DNA of 64,000 nucleotides from Moritella sp. JT01 (GTDB lineage: Bacteria > Pseudomonadota > Gammaproteobacteria > Enterobacterales > Moritellaceae), in contig NZ_LOCN01000018.1 of NCBI RefSeq assembly GCF_001574435.1, positions 1-64,000 on the forward strand, given 5' to 3'. A program made the translations under genes and the position numbers. Each line of letters begins with the position of its first letter. Positions within the stretch are counted from its first letter, which is position 1. The notes below the pieces were generated by a model. The model made no database searches. It saw only the letters and a list, made by a program, of their open reading frames with translations, and was not told the DNA's origin. This document shows positions 1 to 8,197 of the stretch, piece after piece.

Positions 1-260
1 GGAATGCAGGCCTAGAAGCCTGATGATATCAGGCTTGACCGCTTAACCAACCGCTTACGATGATAGTAGGGATATTTTATCTCATCACTATGCCGATTTT
101 GTTGAGAGAGGTTTATTTTGGGGTTTAGAACTAGCGCTTACTGAGCGTACGGTTTGGGCTTAGATTCTGATTTTTTGGCTAGGTGTAAACAGACTAATTA
201 AGTTGCTTTGATTAGTCTATTCTATCCTGTTTTAGGCACAAACACGTCCGAGCCTAAGCT
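1..260. other. Island-edge non-coding DNA with two hairpins
   Basis: No convincing gene is visible. A perfect 9-bp inverted repeat with a 3-nt loop lies at 16-24/28-36 (AAGCCTGAT and ATCAGGCTT). A second, 8-bp inverted repeat lies at 191-198/211-218 (AGACTAAT and ATTAGTCT, 12-nt loop). The second could end transcription of the minus-strand operon that stops at 261, but neither is followed by a clear T-run on that strand. The stretch could also hold the far boundary of the accessory island; I could not match it to a tRNA or a direct repeat. Confidence 0.35.
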
Positions 261-905
261 TTATTTTCTCCGGTTAGCTTCAGCACTAAGTAAAATCAGC
301 TCAGTATTAGACCCATGGTAATTCAGCCAATTATCAGTAAGAACAGAATCTCGTAATATTCCACGCTGATCTGAATCATTAACATCAGGATCTTGCAGTT
401 CTACAGTTTCATAACACAAATTATTATGTTCAAGAAAGTTACTCAGTACTTCATCGAAGGAAACATTACTATACGAAGCGTGACTGTTATCATAGCTTAG
501 TGACGTATTTAAAATAGGACATAAAGCTCCTCTGGAAACAACTTTAGTTTTAAACTGTATAACACTATTTTTTACTGCCCTTCGAAATGAACCAGACACG
601 ACCATCTTCTTGGTATAAGGCTTAATGCAGTGTCGCCAGCTAATTATTTCTTTAAAATCATTATTTTGGATTATCGATAAGCATTTATTTCTATGAACAT
701 CTAGACAGACTTCAATATCACGGATACCACAGCCAACTTTTTCATCGTATTCACTATGCAACGTAAACAATGCTTCAAAGAACTTTTTATCTTCAAGAGA
801 CAGTAGAGCTCCAGCAGGATATAGCTTGATGCGACTTCGCACTTCGTCTTCACAAGCTTTACGAGTCCGAAAGTTAAATTTTCCAAATGAAATAGGTTTA
901 GCCAA
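261..905 (-). CDS. DUF3223 (DCL-family) protein with altered HNH-like motif
   Basis: This 214-residue protein has the layout I associate with DUF3223: a central GCGI strand near residues 58-61 followed by a WRHC segment (90-93), then a C-terminal HNH-like part with CP at 129-130, SFDEVLSNFL near 149-158 and a final W..YH near 193-197. The usual H-x-D-H of that part reads H142-A-S-Y here, so a second histidine and an acidic residue appear lost. It is the last gene of the minus-strand accessory block, about 80 bp after the HEPN gene. DUF3223 proteins are suspected nucleic-acid binders or nucleases. The function here is unknown and the altered motif may mean it is not catalytic. Confidence 0.6.
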   Translation of the reverse strand: MAKPISFGKFNFRTRKACEDEVRSRIKLYPAGALLSLEDKKFFEALFTLHSEYDEKVGCGIRDIEVCLDVHRNKCLSIIQNNDFKEIISWRHCIKPYTKKMVVSGSFRRAVKNSVIQFKTKVVSRGALCPILNTSLSYDNSHASYSNVSFDEVLSNFLEHNNLCYETVELQDPDVNDSDQRGILRDSVLTDNWLNYHGSNTELILLSAEANRRK

Positions 906-987
906 AATTTACTCCTATAGAACTAACGCCTCTCATTAACCGTATTAGTTGTTATTGATCTTCAGCGTTTTATCAAAATAGTAACAG

Positions 988-1665
988 CTATAAGCAATCC
1001 AATACTTCCCATTGTTCAGGCTTATAATACGCTGTAGAATATAATTTTTTATATGGTTCAATAGCATTCTTATAAGGCCATGAATCAAAGATTAGATTCA
1101 TGCAATCTAATACAGACTGATAAACCCATAAAGCAAAAGCCTTCGTGTTTACGACACTTTCCCAATCATAAGTAAGCTTTTTATCAACTTTAAAACCATT
1201 AGAATTAAGCTTTGCAATTAATTTTTGTTCACTCTTAGGTGCATGTATACCCGACGAGCTAATGTCTAGTACTGATGCTTTAGGGTGTGCTAATTGATTA
1301 CGAATATCAATGGCCAAAAGAAATTTTTGATATGGCCTACAGCTACCTTTATCAAACTGACTACCGACTAGCCCTTCATAAGCACAAATGAATTTTTTAG
1401 GTATTGATAATCTTTTTTCTTCGGCTAGCGCTATACAAATAGACATATTAACGATTGAGTTAAATTGCCCATGAGCTCTCAAACCATCCCCTATTTGTAC
1501 TAATTCATTTAAGAAAGCTTCCATTGCTGATATAGAAGCTGTTATCGAATACATAGAATTTCGATTGTTATTAAATGAGGTAGAAATATGAGTTCTAGCA
1601 TCATTTAAAAAAGCTGGGGCTTTTATTAAATAAGCATGCGCTTTATCTTCCAAATTAAACTCCAA
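988..1665 (-). CDS. HEPN-domain protein (putative RNase or toxin)
   Basis: The protein has 225 residues, is predicted all-helical and soluble, and has no signal peptide. It carries R122-N-Q-L-A-H127, matching the RN-x(2-4)-H active-site motif of HEPN ribonucleases, preceded by a conserved-looking acidic helix (SAMEAFLNELV, residues 46-56). HEPN proteins cut RNA in abortive-infection and toxin-antitoxin systems, although some lone members are only structural. It follows the ABC-3C ATPase by 123 bp on the same strand and precedes the DUF3223 gene by 82 bp, so it may be a second effector or an independent cargo gene. The HEPN call rests on the motif and fold pattern; no closer family was recognised. 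Confidence 0.55.
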   Translation of the reverse strand: MEFNLEDKAHAYLIKAPAFLNDARTHISTSFNNNRNSMYSITASISAMEAFLNELVQIGDGLRAHGQFNSIVNMSICIALAEEKRLSIPKKFICAYEGLVGSQFDKGSCRPYQKFLLAIDIRNQLAHPKASVLDISSSGIHAPKSEQKLIAKLNSNGFKVDKKLTYDWESVVNTKAFALWVYQSVLDCMNLIFDSWPYKNAIEPYKKLYSTAYYKPEQWEVLDCL

Positions 1666-1788
1666 GTTTGTTTAATGTAATATAGTAAGTCAAACCAAAT
1701 GGAAATCTGTTTACCTCTAAATCAGCACCTAACATAAAGCATCTGAATTATCTTATTGGAAACCTTGTCTCAATATTTCCCTTATATA

Positions 1789-3558
1789 TTACAATTGGCC
1801 TAAAAACATTGGTTGCTCAAACCCCTCGAAAGTAGCTAACCAATTTTTATCATTCTCACCAATTTCATATTTGTAAGTAGTTGTTGAGAAAATGATTTGT
1901 ATTTTTTTCTCTGCTGCTAACACTTTAAGAGCTTTAATATAATAATTCAAATCTTCATTACCAATATCATGTTGTTTCGGTGTATCTAATATTAAAAATC
2001 TAATTCCTCTAGGGTTTAACTTAATAATCTCCTCAAAGAGTGCCGCATGGTAAGATAATACGATTCGAACCTTAGTACTACCTGTAAAAACTGACAGTTT
2101 TTCATCTCCAAAGATAGCTTTAAAACCTTGCTCAAAACTGATAATTTTAGAGATATTTTTTGTCTTAATTAATTCGATCCATTTTTCTATAGTCGTTTTA
2201 AAATTACTCTTAAATCTAGTCATCTCTATAGATGTAGTGCTTGGAGCTGATGAAAGAGCATCTTGTTTATTTAATGCATCTTCTCTATTATTTTCAGCAC
2301 TGATGTATCGCTCTTCAAGGTCAACTAAATTTTCGAGCTCTTTTTTCTGAACTTCCAGCTCGACTATTTCAGATAAAATTGCATGCATTGAATCGACAAG
2401 TGTTGTTAAACTATCATTTTTAAACACATTGTCTCTATCTGCATTCAACATTTCAATATCCTTTAATCTATCAGTTAATTTTTCATTTAGAATATCTATA
2501 CTGACTCTGGAATGATGAACACTAATCTCTAAATCTTTAATTTGATCTCTTAAATATAATAAATTTTTCCCATAAGATTCTGAACTGCCTAAAAATAACC
2601 CACAACCAGGAGTAGAACAAATTTCAGAAAACGATGAAAAAATTCTTTTAGATTCTTCATTCAATGAGAGCGTATTTATTTCTGCTTCGATCTCTGTTTT
2701 TATTGAAGTAATACTTAAACTTTTTCTTTCCAAAAGAGATAATTCATTCTTAATTTCTCTTGCTTCTTTCATTTTTAATGAAATTATCTTATCAATATTA
2801 TCCGTTGCATCTACTTTTAGATTTTTACTCGATTTAGAGTTTTCTATTTGAGTTTTATATATTTCAATTTGTTCGTCTATTTCTTCAATTGAAGAGTAAC
2901 TTACTTGTGACGATTTCAGCGCTCTTTCATAAACGGATTTAATTCGATACACTTTTTCATGAGCACTCTGAACATCATTTTTTGCATTTAAACGAGACCT
3001 CTTTTTATCAAATGAATTCTTTACTGGAAAGTTAGCACTCAAACGAACAATTTCTTCAAATTGATCTTTAATAAAATGATTGCCTAATGATTTATAGAAG
3101 TCACTGTATCCGTTACTCTGATCTAAATAAAAAAGAGGTAGCACACAAGATATGAATGGGGCAGTTGGCTGATCTCTCACTGTAACGAGTTGTGGATAAT
3201 CGTAGCCTAATAACTCAAATAAATATTGACTAAAATCACCTTCACTATAAAACCGCTGCGTTGTGCCTAGAGGTTCTGTAACGATAATTTCGAAGTTGTC
3301 CTCTTCTATATATGGTCGCTCTAACTTAAAAGTATCCCCTTGAATAGAAACAGTCAGAACAGCTTTTAAGCAGTGTCCATATATATCTTTCCTAAACTTA
3401 CATGGGTTACCTAAGCAGAATGCTATAGATTGAACAATCGGTGTTTTTCCTGAACCATTAGGACCATATATCTGTGTTATAGAATCTGCAAATTTCAGTT
3501 CACCAGAACCCCATCCAGAAGGTCCTCTTGCAAATATCCGTAAGCTTTCTAGTTTCAT
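1789..3558 (-). CDS. SMC/Rad50-like ATPase of an ABC-3C system
   Basis: This 589-residue ATPase has an N-terminal Walker A (GPNGSGKT, 32-39), a long coiled-coil-like middle (about 185-445) and a C-terminal ABC half. A C-x4-C pair at 314/319 (CSTPGC) sits at the apex of the coiled coil like a zinc hook. The Walker B reads FLILDTPKQHD (521-531): Asp is present but the usual catalytic Glu is replaced by Thr. Its start overlaps the stop of the preceding middle-component gene by four bases (ATGA), implying translational coupling. In ABC-3C systems this ATPase is thought to sense invading nucleic acid or nucleoprotein and to license the effector. It is clearly AT-richer than the genes downstream of the island. 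Confidence 0.75.
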   Translation of the reverse strand: MKLESLRIFARGPSGWGSGELKFADSITQIYGPNGSGKTPIVQSIAFCLGNPCKFRKDIYGHCLKAVLTVSIQGDTFKLERPYIEEDNFEIIVTEPLGTTQRFYSEGDFSQYLFELLGYDYPQLVTVRDQPTAPFISCVLPLFYLDQSNGYSDFYKSLGNHFIKDQFEEIVRLSANFPVKNSFDKKRSRLNAKNDVQSAHEKVYRIKSVYERALKSSQVSYSSIEEIDEQIEIYKTQIENSKSSKNLKVDATDNIDKIISLKMKEAREIKNELSLLERKSLSITSIKTEIEAEINTLSLNEESKRIFSSFSEICSTPGCGLFLGSSESYGKNLLYLRDQIKDLEISVHHSRVSIDILNEKLTDRLKDIEMLNADRDNVFKNDSLTTLVDSMHAILSEIVELEVQKKELENLVDLEERYISAENNREDALNKQDALSSAPSTTSIEMTRFKSNFKTTIEKWIELIKTKNISKIISFEQGFKAIFGDEKLSVFTGSTKVRIVLSYHAALFEEIIKLNPRGIRFLILDTPKQHDIGNEDLNYYIKALKVLAAEKKIQIIFSTTTYKYEIGENDKNWLATFEGFEQPMFLGQL

Positions 3559-4049
3559 AAGCCATCAAGCTCCATTTGTTTTTCCTTACATCTGTTTTTA
3601 TAACTTCTTTGAATAAGCAATAAATTAAAAGATAAATCAGATTCTACTTTTGGATCTAGTGCTTTTGATATAACATCTTTACCTAAACTTGTTGCTTTAA
3701 CTTTCCCTTTTCGATTATCAACTTCAACTAAGCTCGATGCTTCCAAAAAATTAAGTGCCGTTACTGTTCTAATTCGCAAATGAGCAGACCAACCTAGATG
3801 CTGTGATGAACCTTTGAATGCCTTTATGGAACGCTCTATACATTCTCCAACTATCTGTCCTAGTTCTGATACATTTGGTTTTCTGATATCTTTTGACATT
3901 AATAGAATAATCATAGAGATAAACGGCAGTTGAAATAACGCGTCATTATTCAATTGATAAGGTTTTAAAGTCGTGTCTTCGTCCAACGTAATTGAGAGTC
4001 TGAGCTTCTTCCCTAACTCAAAAAACTCATCTATATTCGAAATTTTCAT
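3555..4049 (-). CDS. ABC-3C middle component
   Basis: This small protein of 164 residues is encoded between the nuclease effector gene and the ATPase gene, one base after the former and overlapping the latter by four. The C-terminal half (about 90-130) looks like a winged helix, with a recognition-like helix (VTALNFLEASSLVEV) followed by a basic beta wing (DNRKGKVKATSLG). Middle components of ABC-3C systems bridge the ATPase and the effector C-terminal domain. The assignment is mainly by position, size and this winged-helix pattern. No catalytic motif is seen. Confidence 0.6.
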   Translation of the reverse strand: MKISNIDEFFELGKKLRLSITLDEDTTLKPYQLNNDALFQLPFISMIILLMSKDIRKPNVSELGQIVGECIERSIKAFKGSSQHLGWSAHLRIRTVTALNFLEASSLVEVDNRKGKVKATSLGKDVISKALDPKVESDLSFNLLLIQRSYKNRCKEKQMELDGL

Positions 4050-4050
4050 T

Positions 4051-5232
4051 TTACTGTGACCTTACTATTACAGAAAATAAACCGCCTAATATTATATTTC
4101 GACTCAAACCAATAAAAATATCGACTCCTTTAAATTTAAGAGCAACGTCATTAACAGACTCTTGCAGCTCATCGAAAGTAATTATATGGTGATTTTTAAT
4201 TGATTTTACTAACGCTGAATTTAATGTCATCAAATCAAAATCAGGGAGAATATGCCTATTATCACGATACCAACAGTCCCACTCAGCTTTACATTTCGCA
4301 GCATATTCAATTGCTCCAATCGGTACTTCAGAACGTTCTAATAACCTCTGTATTATTGAAACATTTTTCAATGCATTTATATCACCGCCATCTTTAAGAC
4401 TTTGGAAGGCAGTTTTAGATAAGCTCAATATTCCTAATAAGTCTTCAATCCCAACGCCAGCTAACCGATCTAATTGTTCTTCATTGATAGCATTAGAAAG
4501 TATGCCCATAGATTTACTTTCTATTAGCAATAATAGACTGTTTATTATTTCTTTCGCTTCAACATTTTTCAGGTCAATTTCACTATATTGATGTATTGTC
4601 TCTCTAGCTAACGAATCAAAACCTCGCCCTTCTACATTTAAATAATCTACACCAGATTCGATAACTAATTTCGAAATTAAGGATTTAATTTCATCTGTAG
4701 AATAAACCTGTTCATCATCACAGAAACACTGGGGAAAATGCTCAAGTAACTTATCTAATGTTTTATTTGAAAAATCACTTTCATCTAAAGCTTCCAATAG
4801 AGTATATACTTCATCTTTCAAATGGATATTAGTTAAAAAAACTACTTTTTCACATGAATCTTTAAAATTAACAGTATGTATTAAAAGTTTCCCAGAAAAA
4901 CTATCTGTGATTTTATTGACAACAACATCTATTTCTTCTTTTTTATTTCTATTATTTACTCCAAACAACTCAATTAGAGACCACTGTGCATTCCGCTTAT
5001 CTTTCGTTTTGACTTGTATGAAATGGTAGTATGTTTTTCCATTAATTACTTTTCTAATAACAAAATCATCATGCCAATCACAAAAGACACGATCTACCTC
5101 TTTATTATTAAGAATTTCTAAACTTGCTAACCCAGCAGCCCTGGTTTGTACTTTATATCTTGATAAAGTATCTCTACCATTTTGCTCTCTTGGAGCTACG
5201 TCATGAAGTTTAACCAAAGCTGTTCGACCCAC
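4051..5232 (-). CDS. DUF4297-type nuclease effector of an ABC-3C system
   Basis: The N-terminus matches the DUF4297/Cap4-type double-stranded DNA endonuclease domain: HDVAPREQ near 10-17, a basic helix (20-40), D52 and D55/D56, then Q73-V-K75 in FIQVKTK, which is the D...QxK form of the PD-(D/E)xK active site. The same domain is the DNase of Cap4 in CBASS. The remaining 290 residues are helical and presumably carry the ABC-3C C-terminal domain that docks on the middle component. This is the first gene of the operon, 41 bp downstream of an 8-bp tandem repeat. The likely role is cutting DNA when the ATPase is triggered, as an anti-phage or anti-plasmid response. Target and trigger are unknown. 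Confidence 0.72.
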   Translation of the reverse strand: MGRTALVKLHDVAPREQNGRDTLSRYKVQTRAAGLASLEILNNKEVDRVFCDWHDDFVIRKVINGKTYYHFIQVKTKDKRNAQWSLIELFGVNNRNKKEEIDVVVNKITDSFSGKLLIHTVNFKDSCEKVVFLTNIHLKDEVYTLLEALDESDFSNKTLDKLLEHFPQCFCDDEQVYSTDEIKSLISKLVIESGVDYLNVEGRGFDSLARETIHQYSEIDLKNVEAKEIINSLLLLIESKSMGILSNAINEEQLDRLAGVGIEDLLGILSLSKTAFQSLKDGGDINALKNVSIIQRLLERSEVPIGAIEYAAKCKAEWDCWYRDNRHILPDFDLMTLNSALVKSIKNHHIITFDELQESVNDVALKFKGVDIFIGLSRNIILGGLFSVIVRSQ

Positions 5233-5274
5233 CTTTTATAATAGAAATACTTTATTAATCTGAATATAAAAAAA

Positions 5275-5309
5275 TATAACCATATAACCATATAACCATA
5301 TAACCATAT
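5275..5309. repeat. 8-bp tandem repeat (TATAACCA), 4.4 copies
   Basis: Four perfect consecutive TATAACCA units (5275-5306) are followed by a partial fifth. They lie 43 bp upstream of the ABC-3C effector start, in the only promoter region available to the operon. Such tracts can expand or contract by slippage and so change promoter spacing. Nothing else of note is seen in 5233-5525. Confidence 0.8.
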
Positions 5310-5525
5310 GATTAAATTGCTTATAGTGTCATTTATCACAGACAAAACCAATACTGTATTTTTATACATACTATCTCTATTGAGATATGGTGATTAGTCT
5401 TTTCAACTAAATACTATTTCAAAGTATATTCAATGGAATAACAAACATTGAACTCAACTACATTTACCCTATGATACATCATTAAACTGTATATAAAACC
5501 AGTAACCCTTAAGAAGGGCTGATTC

Positions 5526-5834
5526 ATGTCTATTAAATCCATTACCAACGGCTATGAAGTCGATTGTCGCCCACAGGGTCGAAACGGTAAGCGCTACAGA
5601 AAAAAGTTTACGACGAAAGGCGAAGCACAAAAGTACGAACGCTGGCTGTTGTCGACTCAGAATCAAAAAGACTGGGTTGAAAACTCTGCCGATAAACGCC
5701 CCCTGCTTGAGCTGATAAACCTTTGGTATCACTACCATGGCCAGCAGCTTAAGATTGGTGTAGCAAAACATAAAAACCAATTGATAACCAATTCCTATCA
5801 ATGTGTACAATTCAATCGATTTCATAAACCTTAA
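5526..5834 (+). pseudogene. Truncated phage integrase (P2-type tyrosine recombinase, N-terminus only)
   Basis: The first 75-80 residues match the arm-binding N-terminus of P2/K139-type tyrosine recombinases: MSIKSI..GYEVDCRPQGRNGKRYRKKF, then KYERWLL and ELINLWYHYHGQ. Such proteins normally run to about 330 residues. Here similarity stops near GQQLKIG (about 5758), and the last 25 codons are unrelated sequence to a stop. The whole catalytic domain (R..H..Y) is missing, so the gene cannot be active. It is a remnant of the element that probably brought in the neighbouring defence genes. The gene points into the conserved chromosome. Confidence 0.8.
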
Positions 5835-5877
5835 TACATGCGTTAAATTTAACCCTTACCTTCTTTAGGAGTTGAAT

Positions 5878-6801
5878 ATGAACCGCATAACCCAAAATAC
5901 CTTAACTAATATTGCCAGTTGCAACGCGAGTATGCCGATTAAGGATGCGGCACTGGTGGTTGAAGGCGGTGGTCAGCGCGGTATTTTCACAGCTGGTGTA
6001 TTAGACAGTTGGTTAGCACAAGATTTTAACCCGTTTGCATTATTGATTGGTACGTCTGCAGGCGCGCAAAATTTATCAAGCTACATGACCAGACAATCTG
6101 GCCATGCAAAACGCTCTATCATGCAGCTATCCAAGCATCCTGAATTCTTTAATATGAAGCGAACACTGATGGGACGTAATACGGTTAACCTAGATTGGTA
6201 TTTTGACAAAGTTAATGATGCGGAGCACCAACTCAATATGGATTGCGCACAAGCACAACTAAAAAACCGTCAACTGCTCTTTTCTGCAACCAACATCAGT
6301 GGGTTAAGCCCTACTTTTTTTGAGCCCACCGCTGATAATTGGCTTACCATGTTAAAAGCATCGAGTGCATTACCTTATTTATATAAAAAAGGTGTCGCAA
6401 TTGGCGATGAACATTATGTCGATGGCGGGGTATCACTGCCAATTCCTATTCAAGAAGCGTATCACCGCGGCGCTAAAAAAATCATTGTGATCCGCACCGT
6501 ACCAGCACACCATAATACCCGTTCACCGTGGGCCCACAAGCTGAAATCTTGGGTATGCAGTTCGCAACGCTGCCCGAAAGTACTGGATATTATTACTGGC
6601 CATGAGAATTCATATAGTGACGCAATCGATTTTATACATAGCCCACCAGATGATGCCAAAATCATCGAAATTGCCCCACCCGAAGCTTTGGAGAGTCGGA
6701 TTTTAGGGAGCAGTGACGAAGCATTAGCAGCCGATTATCAAATGGGCTATGAAATGGGCACTCAATTTTTAGCAAGTCACCATGTCGCCTTGTTTAAGTA
6801 A
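5878..6801 (+). CDS. yjjU: Patatin-like phospholipase (YjjU family)
   Basis: This serine lipid hydrolase of the patatin family has 307 residues. Visible motifs are the oxyanion loop GGGQRG near residue 29, the nucleophile elbow GTSAG near residue 60, and the catalytic-dyad Asp in DGG near residue 185. The protein closely resembles E. coli YjjU throughout, including VVEGGGQRGIFTAGVLD. The ATG at 5878 is preferred over an upstream TTG because AGGAG at 5867-5871 sits six bases before it. No signal peptide is seen, so it should be cytoplasmic. It converges on dadA with a 2-bp gap. The natural lipid substrate is not known. Confidence 0.88.
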   Translation: MNRITQNTLTNIASCNASMPIKDAALVVEGGGQRGIFTAGVLDSWLAQDFNPFALLIGTSAGAQNLSSYMTRQSGHAKRSIMQLSKHPEFFNMKRTLMGRNTVNLDWYFDKVNDAEHQLNMDCAQAQLKNRQLLFSATNISGLSPTFFEPTADNWLTMLKASSALPYLYKKGVAIGDEHYVDGGVSLPIPIQEAYHRGAKKIIVIRTVPAHHNTRSPWAHKLKSWVCSSQRCPKVLDIITGHENSYSDAIDFIHSPPDDAKIIEIAPPEALESRILGSSDEALAADYQMGYEMGTQFLASHHVALFK

Positions 6802-6803
6802 CA

Positions 6804-8072
6804 TTAATGACCATAACGGTAAACATCCAAATCACGGCTATCAATATCAGGAATAACACCACTAACCACATCGGCAAGATAGCGAGCCGAACCACATGCC
6901 ATCGTCCAGCCCAATGTGCCATGGCCACAATTAGTAAATAAATTAGCCACTGGCGTCTTGCCAATAATAGGCGTGCCATCGGGTGTCATTGGCCGTAATC
7001 CCGTCCAGAACTCAGCTTTGCTCATGTCGCCAGCATTGGGAAATAAATCGTTTATCACCATCGCGATGGTGTCTTTTCGAGAAGCCGTCAAATCTAAATT
7101 ATAACCCGCTAGCTCTGCGGTACCGGCAACACGAATTCGTTGGTCAAAGCGCGTCATCGCCACTTTATAGGTTTCATCCATGACGGTTGATACTGGCGCT
7201 TGCGCACTATCAACAACAGGCACAGTCAACGAATAACCTTTTACCGGATAAATAGGCAGGGCTAACCCGAAAGGTGACAAAATTGATGATAATAATGCCG
7301 ATGAATAACAACCCATTGCCACGACATAAGCATCTGCAGTTAATTCCCCAACGCTGGTATCCACCGAACTGATTTTGCCGTCATTGTGATTGAGCTTATT
7401 GACGGTTACCCCAAATTTAAATTTAACACCCGCCGCTTGTGCTAATGCCGTAAGCTGCTGGCAGAACTGATAACAGTCACCAGTTTCATCATCGGGTAAA
7501 CGTAATCCCCCCACAATTTTATCTTTAACGCCAGCTAATCCAGGTTCGACCGCGATACAGCCCGCAACATCTAACGCTTCATATGACGTGCCACTATCCG
7601 CCAATATTTTAATGTCTTTCGCTATTCCAGATAACTGGGATTCATGACGAAATACCTGCAAGGTACCCTTTTGCCGACCTTCATAGTGAATATCTTGCTG
7701 CTGACGTAACTCAATCAAACAGTCCCGACTGTAATTAGCAATCCGTAACATCCGCGCTTTATTTATTTCATAGCTCTGTTGATTACAGTTAGCTAACATT
7801 TTTGCAGCCCATAAATATAAATCAGGTGATAGTCCTGGTTTTATTTTTAATGGCGCATGTTTTTGCGCCAACCATTTGATGGCTTTCACCGGAATACCAG
7901 GTGCAGCCCAAGGCGAAGAATAACCGTAAGAAATCTGCCCTGCATTGGCAAAACTTGTTTCCTCTGCCCCCCTTGCCTGACGATCAATGACAGTCACCTC
8001 ATGGCCAGCTTGTGCCAGATACCATGCCGACGTTAATCCAATAACTCCACAACCTAATACCATTACTTTCAT
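6804..8072 (-). CDS. dadA: D-amino acid dehydrogenase, FAD subunit
   Basis: This 422-residue flavoprotein oxidatively deaminates D-amino acids (D-alanine typically) to 2-oxo acids and ammonia, passing electrons to the membrane quinone pool. The N-terminal FAD-binding Rossmann motif (VLGCGVIGLTSAWYLAQAGHEVTVIDR) and the C-terminal CGHGTLGWTMACGS region are typical of DadA. The ATG at 8072 places the Rossmann fold at the very N-terminus as in homologues; a longer open frame to 8195 would add an unrelated 41-residue tail overlapping the divergent gene. The neighbouring LysR gene transcribed away from it probably regulates it. No alanine racemase follows. Confidence 0.9.
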   Translation of the reverse strand: MKVMVLGCGVIGLTSAWYLAQAGHEVTVIDRQARGAEETSFANAGQISYGYSSPWAAPGIPVKAIKWLAQKHAPLKIKPGLSPDLYLWAAKMLANCNQQSYEINKARMLRIANYSRDCLIELRQQQDIHYEGRQKGTLQVFRHESQLSGIAKDIKILADSGTSYEALDVAGCIAVEPGLAGVKDKIVGGLRLPDDETGDCYQFCQQLTALAQAAGVKFKFGVTVNKLNHNDGKISSVDTSVGELTADAYVVAMGCYSSALLSSILSPFGLALPIYPVKGYSLTVPVVDSAQAPVSTVMDETYKVAMTRFDQRIRVAGTAELAGYNLDLTASRKDTIAMVINDLFPNAGDMSKAEFWTGLRPMTPDGTPIIGKTPVANLFTNCGHGTLGWTMACGSARYLADVVSGVIPDIDSRDLDVYRYGH

Positions 8073-8197
8073 TTTATACCGACTATCACCAATAAATAAT
8101 ACGGCAAGCATAAGGATGTTACATTTACTTAACAATCCATAAGTATTAACATCAGCCTTTAGATAAACTAAACGCAAGATCGAGATTGGAGCCATTG

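Noticed and set aside
191-218. Inverted repeat near the left end as an attachment site
   Set aside because: No matching copy was found near the integrase remnant; a terminator or chance hairpin is more likely.
4200-4397. 65-codon plus-strand frame inside the DUF4297 gene
   Set aside because: Shadow of the real minus-strand gene; no binding site or family.
5275-5309. Regularly repeated short units that might be taken for a CRISPR or iteron array
   Set aside because: Unit is only 8 bp with no spacers and there are no cas or replication genes nearby; it is a simple tandem repeat.
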